Origin: Athripsodes cinereus
Taxonomy: Eukaryota > Arthropoda > Insecta > Trichoptera > Leptoceridae
Reading direction: 5' to 3'
DNA length: 64,000 nucleotides
Assembly (NCBI GenBank): GCA_947579605.1
Contig: OX388329.1
Span: forward strand, 1-64,000
Both the position numbers and the translations under genes were made by a program. Below the pieces are notes generated by a model. That model did no database searches. It saw only the letters and a list, made by a program, of their open reading frames with translations, and was not told where the DNA came from. Shown in pieces: positions 32,853-43,905 of the stretch. Within the stretch, counting starts at the first letter, position 1. Each line of letters starts with the position of its first letter.

Positions 32853-34478
32853 TTACTCTATTGGTAGTGGACAAACCTTTACGATTGGTCTTGTTATGAA
32901 GCCCTTTGCTGTTTGAAGCTCCACTACTCTAATTACTCCGTCGTCTCCTGGATGTAATTTTATAATTCTTGCCAACTTCCATTGTAAAGGAGGCAAATTA
33001 TCATCTTTTATTAAAACTAAGTTGTTTAACTTAACGTTGATACGATCAGCTGTCCATTTTGCTCGTTGATGTAGAGTATGTAAATATTCAATATGCCAGC
33101 GTCTCCAAATTTGCTGACTGAATTTTTTTATCAATTCCCATCTTCCCAATAAATTAGTCTTAGTATTTTCTACACATTTTTCAGGAATGTTTAACAAAGG
33201 TTCTCCTATAATGAAATGCCCTGGTGTTAGGACATCCAAGTCTTCGGGATTATCTGATACGTTACAGATGGGTCTTGAATTTAGAACTGCTTCTACCTTA
33301 GTTGCTAAAGTGTAGAGTTCCTCGAATGTTAACGTTGTCTCTCCAACAACCCTTTTCATGTGAGATTTGATGGACGAAATCGCCCGTTCCCACAGTCCTC
33401 CCATGTGGGGAGCTGCAGCTGGATTCCTATGGAATGTTATTTGTCTTTCTGTTAAGTATTCTGATATATTCTCTACTGTTGAATTATCTTGTAAGAATTT
33501 GTTAACTTCCTTTAAATGATTTTTTAATCCTACGAAATTCATGCCCCCATCAGAATAAAAGTCTGAACACAGTCCTCTCCTAGATATGAATCTATCTAAT
33601 GCTGCTAAGAATGCTGAAGAAGATAAATCTGAAACAATTTCAATATGTACGGCTTTTGTAACCATACAAATAAACAAACATATGTACGCTTTCTGTATTT
33701 TTGAATTACGTAATGTAGAAGACTTGATGAAGTAAGGTCCAGCTAGATCACATCCAGTTTTTAAAAAGATTCTTGCTTGACTTACTCTGACTTGCGGCAA
33801 CGTTGCCATCAAGGGTTCTATATTCTTAGGTTTTGTGCGAAAACATCTAATGCACTGATGAATAACTCGACGAACTATGCTTCGTCCAGAAATAATCCAA
33901 TATCTCTGTCGTATATTAGACAATGTTAGTGATGGACCTGCATGTAAAAATAGAGTGTGATAATATTTAACAATTAACAAGGTGAAATTATGAGATTTTG
34001 GTAAGACGATTGGATGTTTTGCCTCGTATGATAATGTAGATTTATGTAATCTTCCATCTATTCGTATGATACCACTTGAATCAAGAAATGGTCTTAACTT
34101 ACAAAATGTAGTACGATGACTCAAATTACGCTTTATTAACTTGATATCCTTCGAAAATTCTACTGATTGTACATGTTTAATGAGTTTTACTAAAGCATCC
34201 TTCCATTCAACGGCAGTTATGTATCCTGATCGCTTATTCTTTTTGTTTCGTATGTTATGAATAAATCTCATACAATAGGCTGTTATTCTAACAAGTTTAG
34301 AAAACGAACTAAACTTCTCCAAAATATCCCAACTGGTATGATTTTCTACAATGTGAACTAATGCTGTATTTGGTACAATGTCTTCAACAATTTGTTTAGA
34401 TGTAATATCCTCTATTGGCCATTCAGAAGGAGATTTGAATAACATTGGTGGCTTCCACCAAAGTTTGTGATTTATCAA
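32853..34478 (-). pseudogene. BEL/Pao integrase segment of pol
   Basis: This is the last 541 codons of the BEL pol. The zinc-binding region is H174/H179 with C209/C212 (CIRCF). The catalytic core is D244 (CDLAGP), D310 (SDGGMNF) and E364 (GLWERAI). The C-terminal domain ends VCPLPIE. It would catalyse cDNA integration in the parent element. It is separated from the RNase H part by the inserted non-LTR fragment and has no own start, so it is not expressed as such. Confidence 0.85.
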
Positions 34479-34488
34479 GTGACTTGGT

Positions 34489-35260
34489 ACTTTACTTTTC
34501 GGGTCCGGACTTCAGACCTTGCCACTCCAGTATGCAGCGACGTACATCGCCTTGTCATTCGCCATCATCAGGTCACTCACATTACATGCATTCCGCATCA
34601 GCGGACATTGCAGTAGGTGAGGGTCACTCTGCTCCTCCCCACAGTCGCAGCTGGCGTCCTCTCCATCCAAAAAGCCCCACCTCCGCTGGTTACCTTTGCA
34701 CCTTGTCACCCCAACTCTTAGTCTGTTCAGTGTCTTCCACGTGGGGTAGTTCAGACTATGCACGGTGTTTGTGCTTTCAGATGGCGTCATCCAAGGATTG
34801 TCGCCAAGCTCCTGCCTCCACAATTCCTCTCTACGCTTTTCTGACGAGGTTGTAAGGTCATTTGTGATCTTAAGGAAACTTTTTCTCGATTTTAATCTTG
34901 GAGGTGCCATCCGGTGATTGTAAAGGGGATGTCTAGGGTCGTGGATCTGCTTGTGTCTTTCTGTGTCTGCTGCCACCTTTCTTCTTATAGCAGGAGGGGC
35001 GATTCCAATTATGGGGTATAATTTATTCACCGCAGTTGGCTTGAGGCAGCCGGACACCAGTCGAGCCATATCATTCACCGCAACATCCACCTGCCTGGTG
35101 TGTGATGATGCCTGCCAGACCGGGCAGGCATACTCGGCTGCGGAAACACACAGTCCCAAAGCGGAAGTGCGGAGTACATGTGGAGATGCTCCCCAAGATG
35201 AACCGGTGAGCTTTCGTAGGATATTGTTTCTGGCGGAAACTTTCTGCTTGGTGTTATTGC
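34489..35260 (-). mobile_element. 5'-truncated non-LTR insertion inside BEL, with 11-bp target duplication
   Basis: Perfect 11-bp direct copies AGTGACTTGGT flank the segment (34478-34488 and 35261-35271). Inside is the C-terminal end of a non-LTR ORF2 in minus orientation, ending with a TGA (34514-34512) only about 23 nt before the 3' junction. No poly(A) is present. Motifs: RKLTGSSWGASPHVLR, AEYACPVW, IGIAPPAIRRKVAA, DPRHPLYNH and CDCGEEQSDPHLLQC. The class is jockey/RTE-like; the exact clade was not determined. Confidence 0.85.
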
Positions 35261-35942
35261 AGTGACTTGGTGATAAGCCGCGTGACGCACAATCTGACGG
35301 ATTAGAAGACGATGGTATATATCTCCATATGTTTATATCACACATAGAATGAATTTGTGATACTCTGTTGGCTTCAAATGATTTCAATTTGTGAAGAGGT
35401 GTACGTAACCACGAAAGTGCGACTTTTGAATCACACCACGCATATACAGATGAAATATGAATAAATTCAAAAATATTTTGAATATAACTCAATGATTTTG
35501 AAAGTAAGTGAACACCGCAGAGTTCCATTCTTGGAATAGATAATTTTTGTTTAACAGGTGCTAACTTTGACTTTCCCATTAATAAATTAACATCTATGTT
35601 TCCTTGCTGATCTTCTGAACGTAGATATATTGCTATTGCGAAACCCTTCTCAGATGCATCTGAAAAACCATGCAGTTGATAATCTACATTCTTTTCCAAT
35701 GAAACTACACATCTGTAGATTTTAATGTTTTGTATTTCACCTAATTGAAAGATGAACTGCTTCCATTTGTCTGAAATATGATTGGAGATTATGTCATCCC
35801 AACCTATTTTTAAGAGCCAAATCTCTTGGAGTATAGATTTTGCGTAAAATGTGACAGGTGTCAACCATCCGCAAGGGTCGTAAAGCCTTGCTATGTTCGA
35901 TAAAATTGCTCGTTTTGTTATGGCCGTGTTTTGTATATTCAC
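34512..35942 (-). pseudogene. Chimeric ORF: BEL RNase H fused to non-LTR ORF2 tail
   Basis: Residues 1 to about 226 continue BEL pol: AILSNIARLYDPCGWLTPV, LHGFSDASEKGF, IPRMELCGVHLL, AWCDSKVALSWL and NPSDCASRGLSP. From CNNTKQ on, the frame continues without a stop into the inserted non-LTR ORF2 tail. The fusion is a side effect of the insertion. It lies in the same frame as the upstream BEL RT segment, separated only by the TAG at 36152-36150; its first Met (35942) is not a real start. Confidence 0.85.
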
Positions 35943-36149
35943 ATTATACTTAAAGTAATCACCTGATGGAATCCACTGAATACCTAATACTTTAATACCT
36001 GTATCACATTCTGAATCAAAGGATTGAATTTCTTGACAGCATTCACTAGGTATATCGTACAGAAACTCCTTGCTGTTGCTAGCGAACTTGCGTAGTTCGA
36101 AGCCTGCTTTTGCTAGGAGATCTATTAATTCTGTTTTGTATTCAAGGGC

Positions 36150-37628
36150 CTATTGAAGGTTGTCAGCTCCGCAGATAAAATCATCCACGTATATTTGATT
36201 TTGAATGATCCTACTAGCATTTGGATGTGAAGTTTGTCCTTCTCTTGCTAACTGTAATAAACACCTATTGGCTAGGTAAGGTGATGAAGTGATACCAAAT
36301 GTAACTGTTGTAAGTCTAAAAACTTGTAATGGTTTGTCTGGTGAATCTCTCCAGAAAATTCCATGATAATTCCGATCATCAGGATGCATGCATATTTGCC
36401 TAAACATCATACGTGCGTCGCATATAAATGCTACCTGGTGTTGACGAAATCTTAGTAGAACATCTGCTATATTCTTTTGAAGTTTCGGCCCTGCCATGAT
36501 AACGTCATTTAAAGAATATCCGTTACTACTCCTCATAGACGCATCAAAAACGACTCGAACACACGTTGTTGAAAGTGTATTTTTCACAACACAGTGGTGA
36601 GGCGGAAAATATTTGATTTCAGATATGTTGGCTTTTTCCATGTGGTTTAAATTTAAATATTCATTTATAACTTGTGTATATTCTACTTTGAGAGCCGAAT
36701 CCTTCTCAAGACGATTTTCCAATGAATAAAATCTTTTAAGAGCAAGATTTTTCGTTTCTCCTAGTTCCGGAGTAATATCCCTAAAGGGTAGTCGCGCCAC
36801 GAATCGACCCTCCTTTGTTCTTGATATTGATCTTGAAAAATGTTCTTCACACTTCTCATCTTCTGGACTAACTGCTGTGATGTCTGGAACCTGCTCCAGT
36901 TCCCAGAAGTTTTGAATCAGAGTATCCAATGTAACTGCATGTGTTACTTGATTATTGCCTTTTGAAATATCGTTAGGTAGCTTCCCTATAATTACCCAAC
37001 CAAATATTGTAGAATAAGCTGATGGTAATGTGGAGTCCAGTGTAATTTTTTCTCCATTCATAATCTCATTGAAAATATCTCCTCCTAATAATATGTCTAT
37101 AGGACGTGAGATATGAAAATCTTTGTCTGCAAGATTGAGACCAGCAAATTTATTGTAAACATCCGAACTAATATTTTGCAATGGCAAATCCTTTGTAATC
37201 CTCTTCATACTGCATGTAATAATATCAAGTTGTGGTTCTTGACTGTGAACAGGTTTGATTGTACACCTGATTTGATAATTAAGATACTGAGAATTTTCTC
37301 CACCTACTCCCGTAATTGATATTGCTGCTCGTTCTCTCTTTAATTTGAGTCGTTGCACACACGCTTCTGAGATAATGGAACATGTACTACCTGGATCCAC
37401 TAAACCCCGAATTTCATGAAAATGGCCTTGTTCATCTCTAATATGTAACATGGTTGTACCTACAATGACGTTGCATAATTTGCCTGTTGATTGTAATGAT
37501 GTTTGTAAACATGTACCTGTCACTGTATGAGTTTCAGGTTCTCTATGTGGAGAAGAAGAAGAAGTATCAATGCTGCTTGCATGTACTCTATCTACGTGTA
37601 ATAGGCTATTGTGCTTCCCATTGCACAA
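36150..37628 (-). pseudogene. BEL/Pao protease-RT segment of pol
   Basis: A 492-codon frame begins at a TTG codon in the gag/pol zinc region. The protease motif reads GLVDPGSTCSII (D78-P79-G80) where D-S/T-G is expected. RT: VVFDASMRSSNGYSLND, AFICDARMMFRQI and YVDDF. It ends at a TAG where a Gln codon is typical, and the same frame continues downstream to 34512. Missing or altered features are the gag, the protease active-site residue and the premature stop. Confidence 0.83.
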
Positions 37629-37712
37629 CAGTCATTCACTGACATCCATAATATGCGCAATATTAGCATATACCTACCTGCTTTCATTGATTCATTCAAT
37701 TTTATTTATTTA

Positions 37713-37988
37713 CTATAATACATTTAGGTAATTCTGGTAGGTTATCTTGAGTAGCAATATTCTAATGTTACATGCATCTATGTATATTACACCCATTCTG
37801 AATGTCTTGCGTCTGAACCCTTGCGGACGGAAGAACAGTGCTCTTTTTGGCCAACTATCATTGGGCATTCTCAGTACATGTCCCAGCCAGGACCATCGTC
37901 TCTCCTGTATTACGGAGATTACAGATCTCTGCCGGGTGTGTCGGTGCACAGCATCATTTGTGACTTGTTCATACCATTTGACATCCAA
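37713..37988 (-). pseudogene. RTE/CR1-like C-terminal scrap
   Basis: A short frame with RRWSWLGHVLRMPNDSWPKR and ALFFRPQGFRRKT, the signature tail of RTE/CR1-type ORF2 proteins, then unrelated residues. It belongs to a different family or copy from 29996-30690. Confidence 0.6.
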
Positions 37989-38527
37989 AATTCATCTAAT
38001 ATAGTATATTATTATCTACCTAATAATTGTGAGTAGTAAAACACATAAACAAATACTCGACATAGAGACTGCGAAATAAATATTGTCTCTAGAAACAGGT
38101 TTAAAAAATCAAATGATGGAAAGATGGCAAAAAAGGATATTTTTTTATTTGAACGTTCTAAATTTTACGTTCCTTTTACATGATACACAAATTTGTCCTA
38201 GTATAACCTCTCCTAATTACGTAAAAGTAGGGAGATTATAATGTTGATGTCTTTATACAGTAGGTATTTTGAAGTAGAGGCGTTCGATAACAGCCCATTG
38301 TTGTATATATGTATCTATTGTTATTACCTGCTGACTCGGTTGTAAAATAGTACGGTATGTGAAGAGTGTGGTATGATTCAAGTGAGAAGGAAGCAAATGT
38401 ATTCATAATAATCATAACATACGAACTACGTAGTATTAATTCGTTAGATCTCAGGTTGTATCTAGGGAACAACAATGGGGAAAGGGAAGATGCAGATCGC
38501 GCGGAGGGAGAAATCTACCCTAGAACG

Positions 38528-39103
38528 TATAGGAGTCACCTTTTATAGGTGTTTGTAGCTCTCTTGGGGATAAAGGAAATCTTTTAGTTCATAATTCCAT
38601 TCACATACAGTGAATATGAAATTTGACTATTGCCAAGAGATTTACTACTCCCTATATTTTAAATTATTATATTTTTACTTACAGTGTGTTTTGAATAAAA
38701 GAATCGATTATATTTAACACTTGTTTTAATTTTTAAATTAAATTACAGAAAATAAAATATTGTAACAATGATAATGAAAAGTTAGAAGAGAATATTAATT
38801 TGTTAAACTATTATAATTGCCTGCCGAAAGTGAACTGAAGTGGATAATTTTCTCCTACTCTATTGATGGCTTTCGTGTGAGATTTTAACGCCCTCTATTA
38901 CAGACATCTACATTTTGTCTCCCCTGAAGGTTTGCGTCTTGGTAAACATTTGGTGCTAACTTTACTTCTTCCTGATCTTCATTAGATGGCGGTGCTATGT
39001 CCATTTTTAGTTTATAATGTTGCTGAAACACATTATCAATTTTCATTTACAAAACATACATATATAAAACTATAATTGTTGGCAAGCTTCGCTGGTTGCC
39101 ACA
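38528..39103 (-). repeat. 3' LTR of the 38.5-44.5 kb gypsy element
   Basis: 576 bp. On the minus strand it begins TGTGGCAACC and ends GACTCCTATA, so the end is TA and not the usual CA. It directly follows the polypurine tract. Confidence 0.93.
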
Positions 39104-39137
39104 CAGCCCCCTTGGCAGTGTAAAAACGCCGGTTTTT

Positions 39138-42100
39138 TCATGAATTAGGTCTGTATACTGGCCTTCCACTTCTAGTTATATATACAGGTTCTCTTGTTGT
39201 TGAAACCGTTTGTTCAGGTTCATTTCTTGCCTCACAAAAATAAGGCTTGCATCTGTCCAATGATATAGTTTTCGGTTCTCCTCCTATTAGCAAAGTTGCA
39301 GTCTTGTCGTCTCTTCTGCAAACTTGGTAAGGGCCTTGATATGCTGGAAAAAGCGGTTTATACACCCTATCATCTCTAACGAACAAATATTTTGCAAGTT
39401 TTAAATCAGGATGTACAAATATATTATTCTTATGATGATGTTCCACAGGACGTGGTTTAATCTGTTTCATGTACCATATCAGTTGTTGAGTGTAGTAATT
39501 TGGTTCTGGAATTTCGTCTGTATCACAAAATATGTCATTTGGTAATCTTATTGGATTTCCGTATAACATCTCTGAAATGGAATAATCAGTGTTTTCTCTA
39601 ATTATAGTTCTTAAACCTAATAATATGGTTGACAACGATTGAGTCCATGGGATAGGATGATGTGCTTTAAAACTGTTTTTCAGTGTACGATGAAATCGTT
39701 CTACCATTCCATTGGTCTCTGGGTGATAAGGAGAAGAAATAGAATGTTTAGTCCCTAATTTAGAACAAAACATTCTAAATTCTGTTGACATAAATTGTCT
39801 ACCTTGATCAGTAATAAATTTCAGTGGTGTTCCATACCTCGTAATCCAATGGTCCCAAATAGTTCTCACTACTGTCTTAGCTGTTATATCTTTTATAGGT
39901 ATTGCCTCACTCCATCGTGAATACCTATCCACAAAAGTAATCAAATATTTCATACCTTCTGATTCCACGAGCGGTCCGACTATATCAATGTGTACTGTCT
40001 GGAATTTTGCATCAGGCAGTTTCATATTCATAATCTTCGTTCTAGTGTGTCTTGTTACCTTAGATTTTTGGCATTTAATACATGTTTTACTCCAAAGATT
40101 ACAGTCAGCTCTCATGTTCTTCCAAACTCCTCTTTTGGAAATTGTTTTCAAGGTATCCTTGGCACCTGGATGAGTTAAGTTGTGGATACTGTCAAAAAAT
40201 CTTCTCTGTAAAGTTTTAGGTATGTACGGTCTTAGATTTCCCTCATGAAGATCAAAGATGAGCTGTAAACCTTGTAAATTGTTTTTGATTAGGTTTAATG
40301 AATGATCTTTATTTTCAAACAATTGTTTCAATTCCAAATCCAGATTTTGTTGTTTGGAAATATCTTCTAACGAGATATCATTATGTAACTCTATCATATC
40401 GATTCTAGAAAAAGCGTCTGCAATTACATTAGAATTACCAGTAACATATCTAATATCGATACTGTACTGTCCAATTAGATCTAATTGTCTCTGTTGACGA
40501 GGACTTTCTTTTTCAAAATTTTTCTTTTTGAAAGCATATTGAAGTGGCTTGTGATCTGTGTATATACAGAACTCTCTGCCTTGCAAATGATGTTTGAAAT
40601 ATCTAATGGCTTCAAATATAGCTAGCAATTCTCTGTCATATGTACTATATGAACACTGAGCTTTATTTAACTTTTTTGAAAAAAAACTAATAGGTTCATA
40701 ATTACCATCTTCTCCTGTCTGTTGTAGTACTCCTCCGATTGCAAAATCTGAAGCATCCGTCCACAATGACAATTGTTTAGTACTATCGGGATACTTAAGT
40801 TTAGTGCAAGTTATTAAAGATTGTTTTACCTCCTCGAAGTCATTCGTCGTAATATCGTTCCATTGTACCAGTCTTTTATCATTCTTCTTAGCTCCTTTTA
40901 AGTATTCATTTAATCTTGCAAGTTTCTGGGCAGCGTTTTTTATGAATCTCCTATAGAAATTTGACATTGCGATGAAACGTCTGAGGTCTTGAATGGTTTT
41001 TGGTTTGGTATATTCAGCAAGAGCTCGTACCTTGTCTGGCGATGGGCCTACTCCTTCTGCTGAAACTTCATATCCTAGAAACAGAATAGAACTTTTACCA
41101 AATTCACATTTAGATGGGTTTACAATCATACCCCACTCGTCTAATCTCTTAAACAAGGCATTAAGGTGTTTAAGATGTGTTTCTTCATCTGGTGAATGTA
41201 CAATTATGTCGTCGATATATACTTTTACTCCTTCTAGACCTTGAGTCATTACATTCATGTGCCGTTGGAAAGTCTGACATGAATTAGATAAGCCAAATGG
41301 CATGCGTAAATATTCCCAGGAGCCTGCAAATGTGCAAATAGCGGTTTTTTTAATGTCCTCTTCATTCATAGGTACTTGGTGATATGCCTTCTTTAGGTCC
41401 AGCTTTGAAAAAATTCTAGAATTGGCAAAATCATTAGTTATATCTTGAATATGAGGTAGAGAATACCTGTCTGGAACAGTTATTTGATTCAACTTCCTGT
41501 AGTCTCCACACAATCTGAACGTGCCATCCGCCTTTTTTACTACATGTAAAGGTGATGACCACTCGCTATTAGATGGACGACAAATACCTTGGGAAACCAG
41601 ATCCTCAAACTCGGTTTTCACCTGCTTCAGCAACTCTGGAGACAAGCGACGAGGTTTAGATCTGAATGGGCTTCCTCTAGTATCTATGTGGTGAATTGTT
41701 GGATGAGATATGTCACTAAAAGGTCTATTTATATCAATTAGTTTTGGAAAATTTGCTAACATTTGATGATACTTATTGTTCTTATCTAAAAAAGAAATAG
41801 AAGTTACATTAGTACTATCAACATTAGAATTATAAGCTTTTACCTTATCTCCACTGCTTTTGTCGATTAACAGTCTGCTCCTCATGTCAACAATTAAATT
41901 AAAATTAGTTAAAAAATCAGCTCCCAATATAGCTCTAGATACATCTGCTATGACGCAGTTCCATCTGAATTTTTGTTTAAAACCTAGGTTTATGTTTATG
42001 GTTGAAGTACCATATGTTTTAACGATTGTCCCATTTGCTGCAAAAAGTGTAAGATTAACTTTTTCTTTTTGGCATTTGCGATAAGATCTTGGAATTATGC

Positions 42101-42182
42101 AAAGTTCCGATCCGGTATCAATTAAGTATGATAAACCGTTATCTTGATCCTTAACGAAGAGACGCGTTTGAGGAGTCAACAT
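39138..42182 (-). CDS. Ty3/gypsy pol: protease-RT-RNase H-integrase
   Basis: A 1014-residue intact polyprotein. Protease: DTG at 22-24 and ILGADF at 85-90. RT: CGDYRKLNQ, FSKLDLKKAYHQV (258-270) and YIDDI (322-326). RNase H: LWTDASDF (473-480), YDRELLAI and YTDHKPL (541-547). Integrase: H667/H671 with C701/C704, then D733 (HIDIVGP), D792 (TDQGRQF) and E828 (NGMVERFHR), a D,D35E spacing. All catalytic residues expected for the family are present. It lies in a different frame from gag, so expression by ribosomal frameshift is likely. The listed start is only the first Met. Confidence 0.93.
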   Translation of the reverse strand: MLTPQTRLFVKDQDNGLSYLIDTGSELCIIPRSYRKCQKEKVNLTLFAANGTIVKTYGTSTININLGFKQKFRWNCVIADVSRAILGADFLTNFNLIVDMRSRLLIDKSSGDKVKAYNSNVDSTNVTSISFLDKNNKYHQMLANFPKLIDINRPFSDISHPTIHHIDTRGSPFRSKPRRLSPELLKQVKTEFEDLVSQGICRPSNSEWSSPLHVVKKADGTFRLCGDYRKLNQITVPDRYSLPHIQDITNDFANSRIFSKLDLKKAYHQVPMNEEDIKKTAICTFAGSWEYLRMPFGLSNSCQTFQRHMNVMTQGLEGVKVYIDDIIVHSPDEETHLKHLNALFKRLDEWGMIVNPSKCEFGKSSILFLGYEVSAEGVGPSPDKVRALAEYTKPKTIQDLRRFIAMSNFYRRFIKNAAQKLARLNEYLKGAKKNDKRLVQWNDITTNDFEEVKQSLITCTKLKYPDSTKQLSLWTDASDFAIGGVLQQTGEDGNYEPISFFSKKLNKAQCSYSTYDRELLAIFEAIRYFKHHLQGREFCIYTDHKPLQYAFKKKNFEKESPRQQRQLDLIGQYSIDIRYVTGNSNVIADAFSRIDMIELHNDISLEDISKQQNLDLELKQLFENKDHSLNLIKNNLQGLQLIFDLHEGNLRPYIPKTLQRRFFDSIHNLTHPGAKDTLKTISKRGVWKNMRADCNLWSKTCIKCQKSKVTRHTRTKIMNMKLPDAKFQTVHIDIVGPLVESEGMKYLITFVDRYSRWSEAIPIKDITAKTVVRTIWDHWITRYGTPLKFITDQGRQFMSTEFRMFCSKLGTKHSISSPYHPETNGMVERFHRTLKNSFKAHHPIPWTQSLSTILLGLRTIIRENTDYSISEMLYGNPIRLPNDIFCDTDEIPEPNYYTQQLIWYMKQIKPRPVEHHHKNNIFVHPDLKLAKYLFVRDDRVYKPLFPAYQGPYQVCRRDDKTATLLIGGEPKTISLDRCKPYFCEARNEPEQTVSTTREPVYITRSGRPVYRPNS

Positions 42183-42190
42183 GTCCGTCT

Positions 42191-43303
42191 CTATAACATG
42201 TCGCTTCTCAAGTTTTTTTGATTCTGCTCAGAATTCTGCTGATTGAACGTGCATGGTGATATGCACTTTCTGGCTTTGTTCCCATATTTACTGTGATAGG
42301 AGCATATATTATTATGATAATGTTGGGAAACATTGTTTTTTGTATGTCTGTATGTTTGTGTATTATTGTGAAATTTGTTGCTACTATATTGTCTATGTGT
42401 GTTGTAGTTGGGAAAATTTCTTCTGCTGGAATGAAAATCATTAGTATTTTGTTTATGCAATGAGTCGTTGAGTTGCTTTCCCAAACGTTCTAACTTTTCA
42501 GTTAAAGTATGTACGGATTTATTTAAAATTTCAATTTGATTATCTTTGTCACTATTGCTTTTTGTATGACACACAGCGATTTCTTGTGCCTGATAGACAT
42601 TTGTTATTTTATCTGCTATTAATGCTATTTCGTCCAAGCTACCCTTGCTTGTGGTAATATGTGCTTGTACGTGTTTAGGTATATGCTGTATCCAAAGATA
42701 TTTCAATGTTGTATCATCAATATTTAAACCAATAGCTAATGATTTCATTTCTCTAAGCAATTGAGATGTTGTTTTATCTCCAAGTTGTAAATTTGAAAAG
42801 AGTTTCTCTCTGCGAGAATCTGGGGATATTCCCATTCTATTTAATATTGCATCTTTTAGTCTAGAATACATTGTTTGACATTTATCAAGATTTATAATAT
42901 CGGATACCTGTGAAATTGTGTTTTGATCCAGTTGAGCAACAAGATGTGCATACCTCGTATCTTCGGATGTGATTCCTGCTAGTTCAAATTGTATGTCAAT
43001 CTGCTTGAACCAAAGTTGTAAATTGTTACTCCAAATCGGTGGTATTTTAATTGATACTCTATCTGTAAATGAAACATTCTTAGTTATATTTGATTCCTCC
43101 TTGCTAGGTTTATTTGCTTGCTCATACATCTTGAGATAAATTAAATTTTTCAATTGTATTAATATATTAATTTGCTGACAATGAAGAACAGCCTGCAATC
43201 GAAAAGGATTTAACAAGAAAACAATTGAGTAATTAAGGTTTGAAAACCAGCAAACAATTCCAATGTATCCAGCACTTGTGAAAATTTTCTTAGTTTGTGA
43301 CAA
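42191..43303 (-). CDS. Ty3/gypsy gag
   Basis: A 370-codon frame. The first 58 residues are hydrophobic and unlike Gag; the second Met (nt 43129, MYEQANKPSKEE) is the more likely start, giving 312 residues. Capsid-like region: WFKQIDIQFELAGI, YSRLKDAILNR and LREMKSLAIG. It ends in a CCHC-like motif CSYHSKYGNKARKCISPC, the type seen in related insect gypsy Gags. It is intact and forms the particle in which reverse transcription occurs (family knowledge). Confidence 0.85.
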   Translation of the reverse strand: MSQTKKIFTSAGYIGIVCWFSNLNYSIVFLLNPFRLQAVLHCQQINILIQLKNLIYLKMYEQANKPSKEESNITKNVSFTDRVSIKIPPIWSNNLQLWFKQIDIQFELAGITSEDTRYAHLVAQLDQNTISQVSDIINLDKCQTMYSRLKDAILNRMGISPDSRREKLFSNLQLGDKTTSQLLREMKSLAIGLNIDDTTLKYLWIQHIPKHVQAHITTSKGSLDEIALIADKITNVYQAQEIAVCHTKSNSDKDNQIEILNKSVHTLTEKLERLGKQLNDSLHKQNTNDFHSSRRNFPNYNTHRQYSSNKFHNNTQTYRHTKNNVSQHYHNNICSYHSKYGNKARKCISPCTFNQQNSEQNQKNLRSDML

Positions 43304-43888
43304 TATTATATAAAAAATTTTGGTATTTGTATTCCATCCAACAGCGAATAGATCCCTGCAGCTAAACTAGCTAAAATTTAAAAGCAATTTGATTAAAAAA
43401 TGTAACACACATAAATTTGTTGTTTAAAAATTTAAAAATGTAAGATACACAAAGACAATACAAAATTTTTTAAAATATCACTTGATTGTGACAAAAATGT
43501 ATAAAATTATAAAAAATATCTTTTTTAGGTGCGCAAATTCGTGTCTGATTCGTTGTTCTGATTTTCAATAAATTAGGCTAGAATCTATTCTATATTAGAT
43601 TCTGCCTTAGACTTTAGCACCTCTTGAATCACGACACGGGCTCACTCTCGGCAACGGCAGCAAAAATTTGTACATTTGTATAAAAACTATATCGATCTGT
43701 TACACACACTTATATTTAGGATTAAAAGATTTGAAATACAATGCAATACAGCTGTTTATCTTGAATGCAAGAAAAATTGTTATTGAAAATTATATTTCAA
43801 CAGCTGATTGTGACAACTCGAAAATTTTCAAGGTGAAAAATTTTGTTAGGTTATGTATAATATATCAATTCAAATAATTATGTTCTTT

Positions 43889-43903
43889 TGTCGGGGGTCA
43901 CCA
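43889..43903 (-). other. Primer-binding site of the gypsy element
   Basis: TGGTGACCCCCGACA on the minus strand starts 2 nt after the 5' LTR. The leading TGG matches the CCA end of a tRNA. The priming tRNA was not identified. Confidence 0.65.
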
Positions 43904-43905
43904 TT

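Larger units (their letters stand above)
32321..37640 (-). mobile_element. 5'-truncated BEL/Pao LTR retrotransposon
   Basis: The minus-strand order is end of a gag zinc region, protease, RT, RNase H, integrase, then a candidate 3' LTR. The 5' LTR and most of gag are absent: the sequence starts at the knuckle CNGKHNSLLH (37628). Pol is one frame from 37628 to 32853, broken by a TAG at 36152-36150 and by a 772-bp foreign insertion at 34489-35260. It is a dead copy. Confidence 0.85.

Noticed and set aside
43849..43856. A GTTAGGTTA phrase in the gypsy leader as a telomere-related signal
   Set aside because: A single 5-bp unit and a half is expected by chance in AT-rich DNA.
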